DNA of 64,000 nt from Nitratireductor alexandrii (GTDB lineage: Bacteria > Pseudomonadota > Alphaproteobacteria > Rhizobiales > Rhizobiaceae), in NCBI RefSeq assembly GCF_004000215.1, contig NZ_RBVY01000005.1, positions 310,001-374,000 on the forward strand. The letters are read 5' to 3'. The first letter of the stretch is position 1. Each line of letters opens with the position of its first letter. A program made the translations under genes and the position numbers. Below the pieces are notes generated by a model. The model was not told the DNA's origin, ran no database searches, and saw only the letters and a list, made by a program, of their open reading frames with translations. Below, piece after piece: positions 1 through 12,038 of this stretch.

Positions 1-666
1 CACTACCGGGTGACGAACGCGACCAGCCGCACGCTCGGCCCCGGCGAGCTTTTTCTGGTCGATTCGGGCGGGCAATACGAGGACGGCACCACCGACATCA
101 CCCGCACGGTCGCCATCGGCGCGCCGAACGCGGAAATGCGCGAGCGTTACACGCTGGTGCTCAAGGGGCTGATCGGCATCACGGTGCTGAAATTTCCGCC
201 CGGCACCCGCGGCAGCGACATCGACGCCGTCGCCCGCATGGCGCTGTGGAAGGCCGGCCTCGATTACGGCCACGGCACCGGCCACGGCGTCGGTTCCTAC
301 CTGTCCGTGCACGAAGGCCCCCAGCGCCTGGCCAGGACGGGAACCGAAAAGCTGCTTGCCGGCATGATCCTGTCCAACGAGCCCGGCTACTACAAGGAAG
401 GCGCCTACGGCATCCGCATCGAAAACCTGATCGTCGTCGGCGAGGCGACGCCCGTTCCCGGCGGCGACAAGCCGATGCACGGTTTCGAGACGCTGACGCT
501 CGCCCCCTTCGACCGCCGGCTGATCGCCGAGGACTTGCTGACCAAAGAGGAACTGCAATGGCTCGACGGCTACCACGCCCGCGTGCTGGCCGAGATCGGG
601 CCGATGCTGGACGGCGAGGACCGCGCCTGGCTGGAACGCGCCGCCGCGCCGCTGGCCCGCCACTGA
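1..666 (+). CDS. Aminopeptidase P family M24 metallopeptidase, C-terminal part
   Basis: The gene is cut by the window edge; the frame is open from base 1 and the visible 221 residues are the pita-bread catalytic domain plus a C-terminal extension. All five M24 metal ligands are visible: Asp in DSGGQY, Asp in TTDITRT, the second His in HGTGHGVG, Glu in NEPGYY and Glu in IRIENL. The tail beginning at ETLTLAPF resembles the extra C-terminal domain of the long (about 600-residue) aminopeptidase P form, which removes an N-terminal residue preceding proline from peptides in the cytoplasm, usually with two manganese ions. It converges on azlD with a stem-loop between them. Family assignment is firm; the exact substrate is inferred. 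Confidence 0.93.
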   Translation, partial: HYRVTNATSRTLGPGELFLVDSGGQYEDGTTDITRTVAIGAPNAEMRERYTLVLKGLIGITVLKFPPGTRGSDIDAVARMALWKAGLDYGHGTGHGVGSYLSVHEGPQRLARTGTEKLLAGMILSNEPGYYKEGAYGIRIENLIVVGEATPVPGGDKPMHGFETLTLAPFDRRLIAEDLLTKEELQWLDGYHARVLAEIGPMLDGEDRAWLERAAAPLARH

Positions 667-742
667 CCGCCCGGATTAAGCGTTTACAGGCGAAACGGAA
701 GCCGGTTCACCGTTCAAAAAACGTTTCAAAACAATAAGGTGA

Positions 743-777
743 AGCCGATCTGCGATTGCGTGAAAAGCAGACCGGCT
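743..777 (-). terminator. Putative rho-independent terminator of azlD
   Basis: Arms AGCCGATCTGC (743-753) and GCAGACCGGCT (767-777) pair with one mismatch around a 13-base loop. The minus-strand continuation is rich in T. The stem abuts the azlD stop codon and lies between convergent genes, so it may also slow transcription from the plus-strand peptidase gene. Confidence 0.6.
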
Positions 778-1074
778 CTAGCCGAAAAACTGGCGCCCGG
801 CGATCAGCACCGCGGCCCCGCCGAAAAACACGCTCATCATGCCGCCGCGCAGCCCGATCAGGCCGGCGGCGACCAGCGCCAGCGCCTCGGCCGGCCCGGC
901 CGTGTAGGCGGCCGGCGCCACCAGCGTCGTCAGCACCGCCGTCGGCACCGCGTTCAGCCCCGCCTCCACGCGCGGATGGATGCGCGAAAACCGCGACAGC
1001 ACGAGATGGCCGCCGCACCGCGTCAGATAGGTCAGCACCGCGCTGGCCAGGATGATCCAGGTGATCTGGCTCAT
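778..1074 (-). CDS. azlD: AzlD-type branched-chain amino acid exporter subunit
   Basis: This 98-residue protein is mostly hydrophobic, with three or four predicted membrane segments, and has the usual AzlD length and pattern (an early TYLTR motif, then a conserved NAVPTAVLTT-like stretch). In characterised systems AzlD is the small partner of AzlC in export of branched-chain amino acids and their analogues across the inner membrane. Its start codon overlaps the azlC stop in an ATGA arrangement (1071-1074), indicating translational coupling, and there is a terminator-like stem just after its stop codon. The transported substrate is inferred from the family, not shown by the sequence. Confidence 0.9.
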   Translation of the reverse strand: MSQITWIILASAVLTYLTRCGGHLVLSRFSRIHPRVEAGLNAVPTAVLTTLVAPAAYTAGPAEALALVAAGLIGLRGGMMSVFFGGAAVLIAGRQFFG

Positions 1075-1832
1075 ACGCCCTGCCCCGACTGGTCCGGCGG
1101 CGGATCGTCGTAATCCGCCCGCGCCTGCGGGCTCGGCGGCATCGCCGCCGCCAGCACGACGCCCGCCAGCGCGCCGACCGAGATGTGCCACGGCGATCCG
1201 ATCGCCTTGTAGGCCAAGATCGACACGACCGCGCTGACCAGCACCACCGGCAACCACAGCGGCCGGTTGCGGAAACCGACGACGAGGCCGAGAAAATAGA
1301 TCGGCAGCAGGAAGTCGATGCCGAGCGCGTGCGGATCGGGGATCAGCGAACCGAAGCGCGCGCCGAGCCAGGAATTGAACACCCAAAACACATAGACCGG
1401 CAGCGCCATGCCCAGATACCAGGCAAAGCCGACCGACCGGCCGCTTTCGCCGCGGCGCTCCGCTTCCGCGTATTGCGGATCGACCAGGAAGAAAAAGCCG
1501 ACGGCCTTTTGCCAGGCGGTCCACCCGCCCATGCGCCGCCCGACGGCGGCGGAATAAAGGATATGGCGGAAATTGACGGCGAAGATCGAAAACACCACCA
1601 GCCAGGGGGCGATCGTCTGGCCGAACAGTTCCAGGCCGACCATCTGGCTGGCGCCGGCGAAAATGGTCGCGCTCATCAACACGACCTCGAATTCGCTGAA
1701 CCCGTTCTGGATCGCCAGTGCGCCGAACAGGGCGGCGAAGGGCGCCACCGCCACGATGATCGGCAGGCCGAGCCGCACCCCGGCCCAGAATTCGGACGTG
1801 CCGTCGGACGCATAGCTTGTTTCTACGGACAT
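1071..1832 (-). CDS. azlC: AzlC-type branched-chain amino acid exporter subunit
   Basis: This 253-residue integral membrane protein has the AzlC hallmarks: an N-terminal GVRLGLPIIVAVAPFAALFG-like segment, the FAGASQ motif and NFRHILY. It forms the large subunit of a two-component inner-membrane exporter with AzlD, which follows with a 4-base overlap. The ATG at 1832 is preceded by GGAGAG at suitable spacing, supporting this start. No adjacent Lrp- or TetR-type regulator is present; the only nearby regulatory candidate is a 15-bp palindrome at 1903-1917. The charged, proline-rich C-terminal tail (PPSPQARADYDD) is probably cytoplasmic. Confidence 0.92.
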   Translation of the reverse strand: MSVETSYASDGTSEFWAGVRLGLPIIVAVAPFAALFGALAIQNGFSEFEVVLMSATIFAGASQMVGLELFGQTIAPWLVVFSIFAVNFRHILYSAAVGRRMGGWTAWQKAVGFFFLVDPQYAEAERRGESGRSVGFAWYLGMALPVYVFWVFNSWLGARFGSLIPDPHALGIDFLLPIYFLGLVVGFRNRPLWLPVVLVSAVVSILAYKAIGSPWHISVGALAGVVLAAAMPPSPQARADYDDPPPDQSGQGV

Positions 1833-1902
1833 GGGCTCTCCAGAACCGGCCTTATGTAGGAACGCGCGGCCGGCCTGTCACATGAATTCGCTTGAGCCAG
1901 CA

Positions 1903-1917
1903 ATCAGCGGCGCTGAT
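1903..1917. promoter_or_regulatory. 15-bp palindrome upstream of azlC
   Basis: ATCAGCG-G-CGCTGAT is a perfect inverted repeat about 70 bp upstream of azlC and about 35 bp past the ligA stop. It could be an operator for azlCD or part of the ligA transcript end. No neighbouring regulator points to a protein. Confidence 0.25.
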
Positions 1918-1951
1918 GAGCGGCGCCGGCAAACGGCCGTGCCGTGGCCGC

Positions 1952-4159
<2,208 letters not shown>

Positions 4160-5833
4160 TCAACTGACAGCCGCGTTCTCGCCCAGAAGCCTGCTCGCGG
4201 CGGCGCGCGCCTCGTCGGTGATCGTGGCGCCGGCGAGCATACGCGCGATCTCCTCGCGCCGCGCCGCCTCGGCCAGCGCCTCGACCCCGGTCGCCACGCT
4301 TTCGGCGGTGCCGGTCTTGGAGATCAGGAAGTGATTCGCCGCCCGCGCCGCCACCTGGGGGGCGTGCGTCACCGATAGCACCTGCACCCGCTCCGCCAGC
4401 CGCGCCAGCCTCTTGCCGATCGCGTCGGCGACCGCGCCGCCGACACCGGTGTCGATTTCGTCGAAGACCAGCGTCGGCGCCGAACCGCGGTCGGCCAGCG
4501 CCACCTTCAGCGCCAGGAGGAAGCGCGACAACTCGCCGCCGGAGGCGATCTTGACCATCGGTCCCGGCCGCGAGCCGGGATTGGTGCGTACCCAGAACTC
4601 GACCTGGTCGATGCCGTCCTCGCGCCGGTCGTCGGGCTCGCTGTCGATCTGGACGATGAATTCGGCCCGGTCGAGCTTCAGCGCGGGCAATTCCGCCATC
4701 ACCGCCGCCGACAGGGTTGCCGCGGCGGCGTGACGGTCGGCCGAAAGCGCGGCCGCGGCCCGGTCATACGCCGCGCGCGCGGCAAGGGCCGCCTTTTCCA
4801 GCCCGGCCAGGCGTTCCTCGCCCGCATCGAGATCGGCGAGGTCGGCCGCCATGCCGTCGCGCAGTTCGGCAAGCGCCTCGACCGCGACATTGTGCTTGCG
4901 CGCGGCTGCGCGCAGCGCGAACAGCCGCTCCTCGGCCTCCTCCAGCCGCTTGGGGTCGAATTCGGTCGCCCGCATCGCCGCGTCGATGCCGCTTTGCACC
5001 GAATCGAGCGCGATCAGCGCCTCGTCGAGCGCCTTGATCGTGTCCTCCAGCAGGCCCGGCGCCTCGCCGGCCTTGCGTTCCAGACGCCTGAGCAGGCTGG
5101 CAAGCTGCGGCACCGGCGAGGCGGGACCGGAAAAGACCTCCTGTGCGTCGCTGATCTCGGTCGCGATCTTCTCGGCCCGCATCATCGTGGCGCGCAGGCC
5201 GGCAAGCTCCTCCTCCTCGCCGGGCATGGGACCGAGCCTGTTGAGTTCGTCCACGGACGCGCGCAGATAATCGGCCTCGCGCGCGGCGGCCTCGACCCGG
5301 GCGCGGTGCCGCGCCAGGTCCTGATCGGCCGCGCGCCACGCCTGCCAGCACGCCCGTACCGCTTCGGCCCGCTGGCCCAGCCCGCCAAACGCGTCGAGCA
5401 GGTCGCGATGCGCATCGGGGTCGACCAGCGCGCGCTCGTCGTGCTGGCCGTGGATTTCCACCAGCGCGCGTCCGACCTGACGCATCAGGCCGACGCTCGA
5501 GGGCCGGTCGTTGACGAAGACGCGCGTGCGGCCGTCCGCCGTCTGCACCCGGCGCAAAACGATGTCGCCGTCGTCCTCCATGGCGTTGTCGCGCAGGATG
5601 GCACGGGCGGGATGATCGGCGGCAACGTCGAAGGCGGCCACGACCTGGCCCTGCGCCGCGCCGGAGCGCACCAGCCCGGCATCGCCGCGCATGCCGAGCG
5701 CCAGCGACAGCGCGTCGAGCAGGATCGACTTGCCGGCGCCGGTTTCGCCGGTCAGCACCGACAGGCCGCCGTCAAACCCGATATCGAGTTTTTCGATCAG
5801 GACGATATCGCGGATCGAAAGCTGGACGAGCAT
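4160..5833 (-). CDS. recN: DNA repair protein RecN
   Basis: RecN is an SMC-like ATPase that gathers DNA ends during double-strand break repair. The 557-residue protein has the Walker A site GETGAGKS near residue 30, a long central coiled coil rich in Ala, Glu and Arg, and a C-terminal half-site with the SGGELSRF signature and Walker B VFDEIDTGVGG. Length and order are typical. The neighbours bamD upstream and ligA downstream are the usual ones in the rhizobial arrangement, so it is probably expressed with the division block; no LexA-type site was recognised immediately upstream (the gap to bamD is 18 bp). Confidence 0.97.
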   Translation of the reverse strand: MLVQLSIRDIVLIEKLDIGFDGGLSVLTGETGAGKSILLDALSLALGMRGDAGLVRSGAAQGQVVAAFDVAADHPARAILRDNAMEDDGDIVLRRVQTADGRTRVFVNDRPSSVGLMRQVGRALVEIHGQHDERALVDPDAHRDLLDAFGGLGQRAEAVRACWQAWRAADQDLARHRARVEAAAREADYLRASVDELNRLGPMPGEEEELAGLRATMMRAEKIATEISDAQEVFSGPASPVPQLASLLRRLERKAGEAPGLLEDTIKALDEALIALDSVQSGIDAAMRATEFDPKRLEEAEERLFALRAAARKHNVAVEALAELRDGMAADLADLDAGEERLAGLEKAALAARAAYDRAAAALSADRHAAAATLSAAVMAELPALKLDRAEFIVQIDSEPDDRREDGIDQVEFWVRTNPGSRPGPMVKIASGGELSRFLLALKVALADRGSAPTLVFDEIDTGVGGAVADAIGKRLARLAERVQVLSVTHAPQVAARAANHFLISKTGTAESVATGVEALAEAARREEIARMLAGATITDEARAAASRLLGENAAVS

Positions 5834-5851
5834 TGCAAACGCCCGCTCTCG

Positions 5852-6718
5852 TCAGCCGCCCAGAATGGCAGCTCCGGCCTTCGACAGCCACGACTTCCTG
5901 TTTTCGCGCGGCTCGAGCCCCCCGGTCTGCAGGAGCGCGTAGGAATCGCGATACCACTGGCTGTCGGGATAATTGTGTCCGAGCACGGCGGCTGCGGTCT
6001 GCGCCTCGGAGGCCAGCCCCATGGCGAAATAGGCTTCCGTCAGCCGCGCCAGCGCCTCCTCGACATGGCGCGTGTCCGAATAGGCCTCGACCACCAGGCG
6101 GAACCGCTTGATCCCGGCGACATATTCGCGCCGCTCGAGATAATAGCGGCCGATCTGCATTTCCTTGCCGGCGAGCTGGTCGCGGGCGAATCGCTTCTTG
6201 GTCTTGGCGTCCTCGACATACTCGGATTCGGGCCAGCGGGTGATCACCTCGTCCATGGCCTCGATCGTGCGCCGCGCGTCCTTCTGGTCCTGCGTGACGT
6301 CGGGGATCTGCCGGAAATAGCTCAACCCGACAATATATTGCGCATAGGCCGCGTCATCCGTGTAGGGATAGAGCGACACATAGCGCTTGCCCGTGTTGAT
6401 GGCGTCCTGGTAGTTGCCCTGCCGGTAATTGGTGAAGGCGTGCATCACCATCGCGCGGCGGGCGAACTCCGAATAGGGATGCTGGCGGTCGACGGCCTCG
6501 AACTTGGCGATCGCCTCGCTCATCCGTCCGGCTTCGAGATTGGCCAGGCCCTGATTGTAGAGCGTATCCGCCGGCTCGATATCCTCCACATAGCTGGCGA
6601 GATCGATATCCTTTTCCGAAGCGCAACCGGCCGCGGCGAGCGGGAGCGCAAGCACCGACAGCGCCAACAAAAAATTGCCCGCGCGCCTGCTTGGCCTAGA
6701 AATTCGATCGGATCGCAT
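5852..6718 (-). CDS. bamD: Outer membrane assembly lipoprotein BamD (ComL)
   Basis: BamD is the essential lipoprotein partner of BamA in inserting beta-barrel proteins into the outer membrane. The 288 residues begin with a basic N-terminus and a hydrophobic segment ending in the lipobox LAAAGC (lipidated Cys at residue 32). TPR-like repeats follow (for example the [21 protein letters not shown] and KRYVSLYPY regions) and the YxxxxDYxxAI-like pattern of the family. The ATG at 6718 is chosen because it puts the lipobox at a normal distance; an upstream in-frame ATG at 6772 would add 18 residues. Position between lpxC and recN is typical for rhizobia and couples envelope assembly with division genes. 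Confidence 0.96.
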   Translation of the reverse strand: MRSDRISRPSRRAGNFLLALSVLALPLAAAGCASEKDIDLASYVEDIEPADTLYNQGLANLEAGRMSEAIAKFEAVDRQHPYSEFARRAMVMHAFTNYRQGNYQDAINTGKRYVSLYPYTDDAAYAQYIVGLSYFRQIPDVTQDQKDARRTIEAMDEVITRWPESEYVEDAKTKKRFARDQLAGKEMQIGRYYLERREYVAGIKRFRLVVEAYSDTRHVEEALARLTEAYFAMGLASEAQTAAAVLGHNYPDSQWYRDSYALLQTGGLEPRENRKSWLSKAGAAILGG

Positions 6719-6856
6719 CTGTGCTCTGGTCCCTCGGGCCGATACGGCCTGTCGACCGACGCCATAAATCACAGCATCGGCTTTCGGGCAACGCTATCGC
6801 CCCTCAATCGCGCAATTTTGTGGCGAAACGCCGTCCAGCGGGCGCCCGCACAGTCT

Positions 6857-7807
6857 TCATAGCCGCCACGGCGCATAGGCCGGCGCGTTCACCGCCACTA
6901 GTTCCGCCGAGCGGCCGCGCTCGCGACGTCCGGTCTCGACGATCTCGAAGGCCGACGGATCGGACAACAACAGCCGCAGCGCGGTGGCGTTGAGGCTGTG
7001 GCCGCCGCGATAGGAGCGGAAACAGCCGATGAAACGCGCGCCCGCCAAAGCGAGATCGCCCATCGCGTCGAGCGTCTTGTGCCGCACGAACTCGTCCTCG
7101 TAGCGCAGGCCCTCGATATTCACGATGCTGTCGTCGTCGGCGATCACCAGCGAATTCTCCAGCGACGAGCCGAGCGCGTAGCCGGCCGCCCACAAGCGCT
7201 GCACGTCCTTCATGAACCCGAAGGTGCGCGCGCGTGAGATTTCGCGCTTGAACACGCCGGGATCGATGTCCGACGCGAAGAGCTGGCGCCCGATCGCCTT
7301 GCTGTCGAAATCGATCTCGACCTCGAACCGGGTTCCGTCATAGGGCAGGAATTCGGCCCACGAACCGCCCTTCTCGACCCGAATCGGCTTCAGGACACGG
7401 ATGTAGCGACGCTTGACGGCGAGCGGGCGAATGCCGGCCTGTTCGAACGCCTCGACGAAATTCTCGCTGCTGCCGTCCATGATCGGCACTTCGGGCCCGT
7501 CAATGTCGATCGACACATTGTCGATGCCGAGCGCGAACAGAGCCGCCATGAGATGCTCGACCGTCGCGATCTGCGGCCCGCCGGGCGCGCCGAGCGCGGT
7601 ACACAGGTCGGTCGCGCCGATCTCGGAGACCAAGGCGCGAATCTCGACCGGTTCCCCCGCCCCGTCCTGATAGGAAAACACGACGCCCGAATCGGCATCG
7701 GCGGGATTGAAATGGATCGTCACCGGCTTGCCGCAATGCACGCCCACTCCCGAAAGAGAGACGCGCGATTTCAGCGTGGTCTGATATTCGTGCAATTCCA
7801 ATCCCAT
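6857..7807 (-). CDS. lpxC: UDP-3-O-acyl-N-acetylglucosamine deacetylase
   Basis: LpxC carries out the committed step of lipid A synthesis, a zinc-dependent deacetylation in the cytoplasm. The 316-residue protein starts with the conserved YQTTLK segment and VGVHCGKP motif, has the zinc ligand His85 in VEHLMAAL and the second zinc site HKTLDAMGD near residue 245, followed by the glycine-rich HSLNATAL end. The ATG at 7807 is preceded by a purine-rich GGGGCGGGG and fits family length; an in-frame ATG 150 bases upstream would add non-conserved sequence. It lies between ftsZ and bamD. A candidate promoter with a GANTC site in its spacer lies at 7924-7952, so it can probably be transcribed separately from ftsZ. 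Confidence 0.97.
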   Translation of the reverse strand: MGLELHEYQTTLKSRVSLSGVGVHCGKPVTIHFNPADADSGVVFSYQDGAGEPVEIRALVSEIGATDLCTALGAPGGPQIATVEHLMAALFALGIDNVSIDIDGPEVPIMDGSSENFVEAFEQAGIRPLAVKRRYIRVLKPIRVEKGGSWAEFLPYDGTRFEVEIDFDSKAIGRQLFASDIDPGVFKREISRARTFGFMKDVQRLWAAGYALGSSLENSLVIADDDSIVNIEGLRYEDEFVRHKTLDAMGDLALAGARFIGCFRSYRGGHSLNATALRLLLSDPSAFEIVETGRRERGRSAELVAVNAPAYAPWRL

Positions 7808-7923
7808 CGCCCCGCCCCGTACGACACCGCTTGACCGATCGCAAGCCCGCGGGTCCTTTGCGCGTACGTTCAGGAACTCCAATCCCCGAAAGCCCTGCAC
7901 TGCGCCTGTACAAATCGGGGCCG

Positions 7924-7952
7924 AAGATACTGTCCGCGCGGAGAGTCGCCAA
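7924..7952 (-). promoter_or_regulatory. Candidate lpxC promoter with GANTC site
   Basis: On the minus strand TTGGCG (7947-7952) and TATCTT (7924-7929) are 17 bp apart, giving a 4/6 plus 4/6 match to the housekeeping promoter. A GANTC methylation site (7943-7947) lies in the spacer, overlapping one base of the -35 hexamer. This placement resembles GcrA/CcrM-controlled promoters of alphaproteobacteria. The call is inferred from pattern only. Confidence 0.42.
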
Positions 7953-8032
7953 ATCACGGTTTCTTACTCAGTGTTACGAGTTTCTTTGTTGAAGCTGCTC
8001 CCGTTACACCCTGATTTCGTTGATGAAACGAA

Positions 8033-8068
8033 GGAAGCGGACTGAAGGTTTCCCTCCGGCCCGCTTCC
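8033..8068 (-). terminator. Putative ftsZ transcript terminator
   Basis: Arms GGAAGCGG (8033-8040) and CCGCTTCC (8061-8068) are perfectly complementary around a 20-base loop, about 25 bp after the ftsZ stop. The minus-strand continuation TTCGTTTC is only moderately T-rich, so termination may be partial and leave lpxC co-transcribed. Confidence 0.45.
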
Positions 8069-8093
8069 GGTTGTTAACAGGCTCGTCGGCCCC

Positions 8094-9713
8094 TCAGTTG
8101 GCTTGCCGGCGCAGGAATGCCGGGATCTCGAGCTGGTCGTCTTCCTGCGGCGCACGCGAGGCCGGCGTCAGGCGCCCGTGGTCGTCGAGCTGCCCCTGCC
8201 GAGGCGCATAGAGCTGCGCGTCCTGGCTGGCGAGGCGCCGGGCTTCGGGCTGGCGCACCAATTGCGGCTCGCGTGGCGCGCCGGCACTGCGGGCCGGCTC
8301 GTCTTCGCGCCGCGACAGGCCGGTGGTCAGCCGCTTCAACAGTCCCATCGGCCCCTTGTCTTCGGCCCCGGCCTCGGCGCCGGAGCGCGCCTGCAGCTCG
8401 GCCTTCACGACCGGCGGAAAATCCTCCACGCGCGGCATGCGGGGCTGGGCCTCGGCGGCAGGCTGCATCCGCGGCGCGGCGGGCCTGGCCGGCGCGGCCG
8501 CGGCCTGCTCGGGCGGTGCCTGGAAGATGCGGCTTTGCGGGCGGAACTCCGGTTGCTGCCCACCGCGTTCGGCGTCGCGGATCGCTTCGGCTACCGGGTC
8601 CTCGGCGGGGGCGGCTTCGGCGGCCGGCGCGGCCGCCGGCGCCGGAGCGGGACGTGCCTCGGGCGCCTGCTGCGGGGTTGCCGCGCGCGGCGCGACCGGC
8701 TTCGGCTGCTGGCGGATTTCGACCGGCGTGGCCGCGATCTCCGAAGCCTTCTTGTCGATGCCGGTGGCAACGACCGAGACCCGGATCACGCCTTCCAGAT
8801 CCTCGGCGAAGGTGGCGCCGAGAATGATATTGGCTTCCTGGTCGACTTCCTCGCGGATGCGCGTCGCCGCCTCGTCGACCTCGAACAGGGTCAGGTCGCG
8901 GCCGCCGGTGATCGAGATCAACAGGCCCTTGGCGCCCTTCATCGAGCTTTCGTCGAGCAGCGGGTTGGCGATCGCAGCCTCGGCCGCGGCCATCGCGCGC
9001 CCCTCGCCGGACGCCTCGCCGGTGCCCATCATCGCCTTGCCCATCTCGCGCATCACCGAGCGCACGTCGGCGAAGTCGAGATTGATCAGCCCTTCCTTGA
9101 CCATCAGGTCGGTGATGCAGGCAACGCCCGAGTAGAGCACCTGGTCGGCCATCGCGAAAGCATCGGCGAAGGTCGTCTTGTCATTGGCGATGCGGAACAG
9201 GTTCTGGTTGGGGATGACGATCAGCGTGTCGACCGACTTCTGCAACTCCTCGATGCCGTGATCGGCGATCTTCATGCGCCGCTGGCCCTCGAAATGGAAC
9301 GGCTTGGTGACGACGCCGACGGTCAAAATGCCCTTTTCGCGCGCGGCCTGCGCGACCACGGGCGCCGCACCCGTGCCGGTGCCGCCGCCCATGCCGGCGG
9401 TGACGAAGCACATATGCGTGCCGGCGAGATGGTCGACGATCTCGTCGATGCATTCTTCCGCTGCCGCGCGGCCCACTTCCGGCTGCGACCCCGCGCCGAG
9501 CCCCTCGGTCACATGGGCGCCAAGCTGGATCAGCCGGTCGGCCTTCGACATCGTCAGCGCCTGCGCGTCGGTATTGGCGACCACGAAATCGATCCCCTTG
9601 AGGCCGGCCGTGATCATGTTGTTGACGGCGTTGCCGCCACCGCCGCCGACACCGAAAACGGTGATGCGCGGCTTTAGCTCGGTGATGTCCGGCTTTTGCA
9701 GATTGATTGTCAT
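8094..9713 (-). CDS. ftsZ: Cell division GTPase FtsZ
   Basis: FtsZ polymerises into the Z ring that directs septation. The 539-residue protein has the tubulin signature GGGTGTG at residues 109-115, the T7 synergy loop around [11 protein letters not shown], a GTPase core to about residue 320, then an unusually long Ala/Pro/Gln-rich disordered linker of roughly 200 residues and a conserved C-terminal peptide ending in [10 protein letters not shown], which binds FtsA and other partners. Long linkers are typical of alphaproteobacterial FtsZ. The ATG at 9713 follows an AAGGAC ribosome site. It is 67 bp downstream of ftsA on the same strand. Confidence 0.98.
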   Translation of the reverse strand: MTINLQKPDITELKPRITVFGVGGGGGNAVNNMITAGLKGIDFVVANTDAQALTMSKADRLIQLGAHVTEGLGAGSQPEVGRAAAEECIDEIVDHLAGTHMCFVTAGMGGGTGTGAAPVVAQAAREKGILTVGVVTKPFHFEGQRRMKIADHGIEELQKSVDTLIVIPNQNLFRIANDKTTFADAFAMADQVLYSGVACITDLMVKEGLINLDFADVRSVMREMGKAMMGTGEASGEGRAMAAAEAAIANPLLDESSMKGAKGLLISITGGRDLTLFEVDEAATRIREEVDQEANIILGATFAEDLEGVIRVSVVATGIDKKASEIAATPVEIRQQPKPVAPRAATPQQAPEARPAPAPAAAPAAEAAPAEDPVAEAIRDAERGGQQPEFRPQSRIFQAPPEQAAAAPARPAAPRMQPAAEAQPRMPRVEDFPPVVKAELQARSGAEAGAEDKGPMGLLKRLTTGLSRREDEPARSAGAPREPQLVRQPEARRLASQDAQLYAPRQGQLDDHGRLTPASRAPQEDDQLEIPAFLRRQAN

Positions 9714-9780
9714 GTCGTCGTCCTTTTCGCCTTTCTCGCCGCATCGCCGCCGCGGCCGCCAGGAGGTGTGATCCTCAAAG

Positions 9781-11091
9781 TTAGAAACTGTCTCTCAACC
9801 ATTGACCCATACGCAGGAACCGCCCGCCCGTTCCGGTCGCGCGCATGCCCATGAACTTCGAAACCCGGCTGTTTTCGAACGAGGCCACCTGGGGATAGAT
9901 CATCAGTCCGGCCACAGCCGCGAAGGCCGGTCCCTTGGCCGCCTCGGGAAGACCGGCCACGCCGAGCGGTCGCCCGATGCGCACGCTGCGTCCCAATATG
10001 CGCCGCGCCGCCTCCGGCAGGCCGACCAGCTGGCTCGCGCCGCCGGTCAGAACCACGCGCTTGCCGATCGTGCTGCCGTAACCCGAACGTCCCAGCCGCT
10101 CGCGCACCAGTTCCAGCGTCTCCTCGACTCGCGCGCGGATGATGCGCGTCATCACCGCGCGCGGCACCTGCAGCGGCTCGTCGCCGTCGCCGCTGCCGAC
10201 CGAGGGGACATTGACGATGTCGCGCTCGTCGGCGGTGCTCGGCAGCGCCGAGCCGTGCATGACCTTGAAACGCTCGGCCACCTCGACGCTGGTCGACAGG
10301 CCGCGCGCCAGATCGAGGGTCACATGGTTGCCGCCGACCGGAATCGATTCGGCGTGAACGAATTTTCCTTCCGCAAACACCGACAGCGTCGTGGTGCCGC
10401 CGCCCATGTCGATGCAGGCCGCGCCAAGCTCGGCCTCGTCGTCGACCAGCGCCGCCAGGCCGCTCGCATAGGGCGTGGCCACCATGCGCTCGACCGACAA
10501 ATGGGCACGGTTGATGCACAGTTCGAGATTGCGAATCGGCGCCGCGTCCGCGGTCAGCACATGCATGTCGACGCCCAGCGTCTCGCCGACCATGCCGCGC
10601 GGATCGCGGATGCCGCGTTCGGCATCGAGCGCAAACCCGACGGCCAGCGAGTGCAACAATTCGCGCTCGGCCTCCAGGGCCTGCTTGGCGCCGGCGGCGA
10701 GCACCTTCTTGATGTCGGAGGCGTCGACGGCATGGCCGCCGAGATTGACCGTGGCGGTCGAAACCTCGCTTTTCAACCGGCCGGCCGACAGGTTGACGAT
10801 CAGCGAATCGACGGTGACGCCCGCCATCCGCTCGGCCGCGTCGACCGCCAATCGAATGGCGTGCTCGGCGCGGTCGAGATCGACGACCATGCCGGACTTC
10901 ACGCCCTGCGATTTCTGGTGGCCGATGCCGACGATGCGGACCTGGTGCGTGCGCCCCTTCAAAAGCTGGCCGCCTTCGGCCGGCCTGAGCTTGCCGATGA
11001 TGCAGCAGATCTTGCTCGATCCGACATCGAGCACGGTCACCACGCCGGAGCGGCGGGCGGCGGTATCGCGGGGGGCGGCAAGCCAGCTCAT
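9781..11091 (-). CDS. ftsA: Cell division protein FtsA
   Basis: FtsA is the actin-like ATPase that anchors FtsZ filaments to the membrane and recruits late divisome proteins. The 436 residues contain the phosphate-1 motif [14 protein letters not shown], the SHS2 insert, phosphate-2 [14 protein letters not shown], the adenosine motif [13 protein letters not shown], and a C-terminal amphipathic membrane-targeting helix ending GQWLRDSF. The start ATG at 11091 overlaps the ftsQ stop as ATGA, so translation is coupled and this start is well supported despite a much longer open frame upstream. It is followed by ftsZ. Confidence 0.98.
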   Translation of the reverse strand: MSWLAAPRDTAARRSGVVTVLDVGSSKICCIIGKLRPAEGGQLLKGRTHQVRIVGIGHQKSQGVKSGMVVDLDRAEHAIRLAVDAAERMAGVTVDSLIVNLSAGRLKSEVSTATVNLGGHAVDASDIKKVLAAGAKQALEAERELLHSLAVGFALDAERGIRDPRGMVGETLGVDMHVLTADAAPIRNLELCINRAHLSVERMVATPYASGLAALVDDEAELGAACIDMGGGTTTLSVFAEGKFVHAESIPVGGNHVTLDLARGLSTSVEVAERFKVMHGSALPSTADERDIVNVPSVGSGDGDEPLQVPRAVMTRIIRARVEETLELVRERLGRSGYGSTIGKRVVLTGGASQLVGLPEAARRILGRSVRIGRPLGVAGLPEAAKGPAFAAVAGLMIYPQVASFENSRVSKFMGMRATGTGGRFLRMGQWLRDSF

Positions 11092-12038
11092 ATCGATCGC
11101 CCCTTGCGCTTGCCCTTGATGCGCCCGCTCAAGGCCGCGTCGCGCCGCTCCGCCCCTTCGGGCGTCAGCTTGACTACCAGACGGTCCTCCAGCCGCATGT
11201 CGACGGCGGCGATATCGCGTTCCAAAAGCCCGTGCGTGCGCTCGAGCGCGGCCAGTTCGGCGATCGCGCGGTCTTCCTCGTTCTCCGGCAGCTTGACGGT
11301 CACGCCGTTGGCGAGCCGCAAATCCCAGCGCCGATCGGCCACCCGCACGAACCCCCTGACGCGCCCGGCAAGCGCGGGATGGGCCGCAAGCTTGCGCACG
11401 ATTGCCTGCGCGCGCTCGGCCGCGCCCGTGCCCACCACCAGCGGCAGCTGGGCGTAGCGGTCGCTGCGATAGGGCGCGATCTCGGCCCCGTCGCGCTCGA
11501 TCAGCGTCAGGTCGCTGCCGCGCTGCCAGATCGCGAACGGCTGTTTCTCGACGATCTCGATCTCGATCGCGTCGGGATAGATCTTGCGCACCGAGGCCGA
11601 GCGCACCCACGGCATGGCGGCGATCCGCGTGCGCGCGGTGTCGGCGTCGAACCCGACCAGCGAGGTCCATCCGTCGAGTTCCAGCCGGCCGAGAATGTCG
11701 ATCTCGGACGTTTCGACATGACCTGAAATGCGAACATCGTTGACCGCGAAGCCGCTGCGCGCGGTCACCGCCTTGACGATCGACGGCGTATGGCCGCCGA
11801 GGACGGCGCCATAGGCGCCGGTCGCCGCCAGCATGCCGAGCGTGACGACCAGCATGGCGTGACGCGGCACTTCGACCGCATCGACATCCAGGCGCGACAG
11901 GAAGCGCGCCGGCCGGCGCAGCAATGGCGGCAGAACGCCGTCCGAAAAGCCGGCAAGCGTCCGCGACGGGAGCGAAGCGCCCGTTTTGCGGTTTTTTGCC
12001 GGTCTCAACGCAAACACGAAGCGTCCTCCACCATCCAA
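11088..12038 (-). CDS. ftsQ: Cell division protein FtsQ
   Basis: FtsQ is a bitopic inner-membrane protein that links early and late divisome components through FtsB/FtsL. The protein has a basic cytoplasmic N-terminus, one membrane segment around residues 60-80, a POTRA domain ([13 protein letters not shown] onward), and the FtsQ domain with the conserved [13 protein letters not shown] stretch; its C-terminus is Lys/Arg-rich. The ATG at 12038 overlaps the end of ddlB by 34 bases; an alternative GTG at 12017 would shorten it by seven residues. It overlaps ftsA by four bases. Length of 316 fits alphaproteobacterial FtsQ. Confidence 0.95.
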   Translation of the reverse strand: MDGGGRFVFALRPAKNRKTGASLPSRTLAGFSDGVLPPLLRRPARFLSRLDVDAVEVPRHAMLVVTLGMLAATGAYGAVLGGHTPSIVKAVTARSGFAVNDVRISGHVETSEIDILGRLELDGWTSLVGFDADTARTRIAAMPWVRSASVRKIYPDAIEIEIVEKQPFAIWQRGSDLTLIERDGAEIAPYRSDRYAQLPLVVGTGAAERAQAIVRKLAAHPALAGRVRGFVRVADRRWDLRLANGVTVKLPENEEDRAIAELAALERTHGLLERDIAAVDMRLEDRLVVKLTPEGAERRDAALSGRIKGKRKGRSI

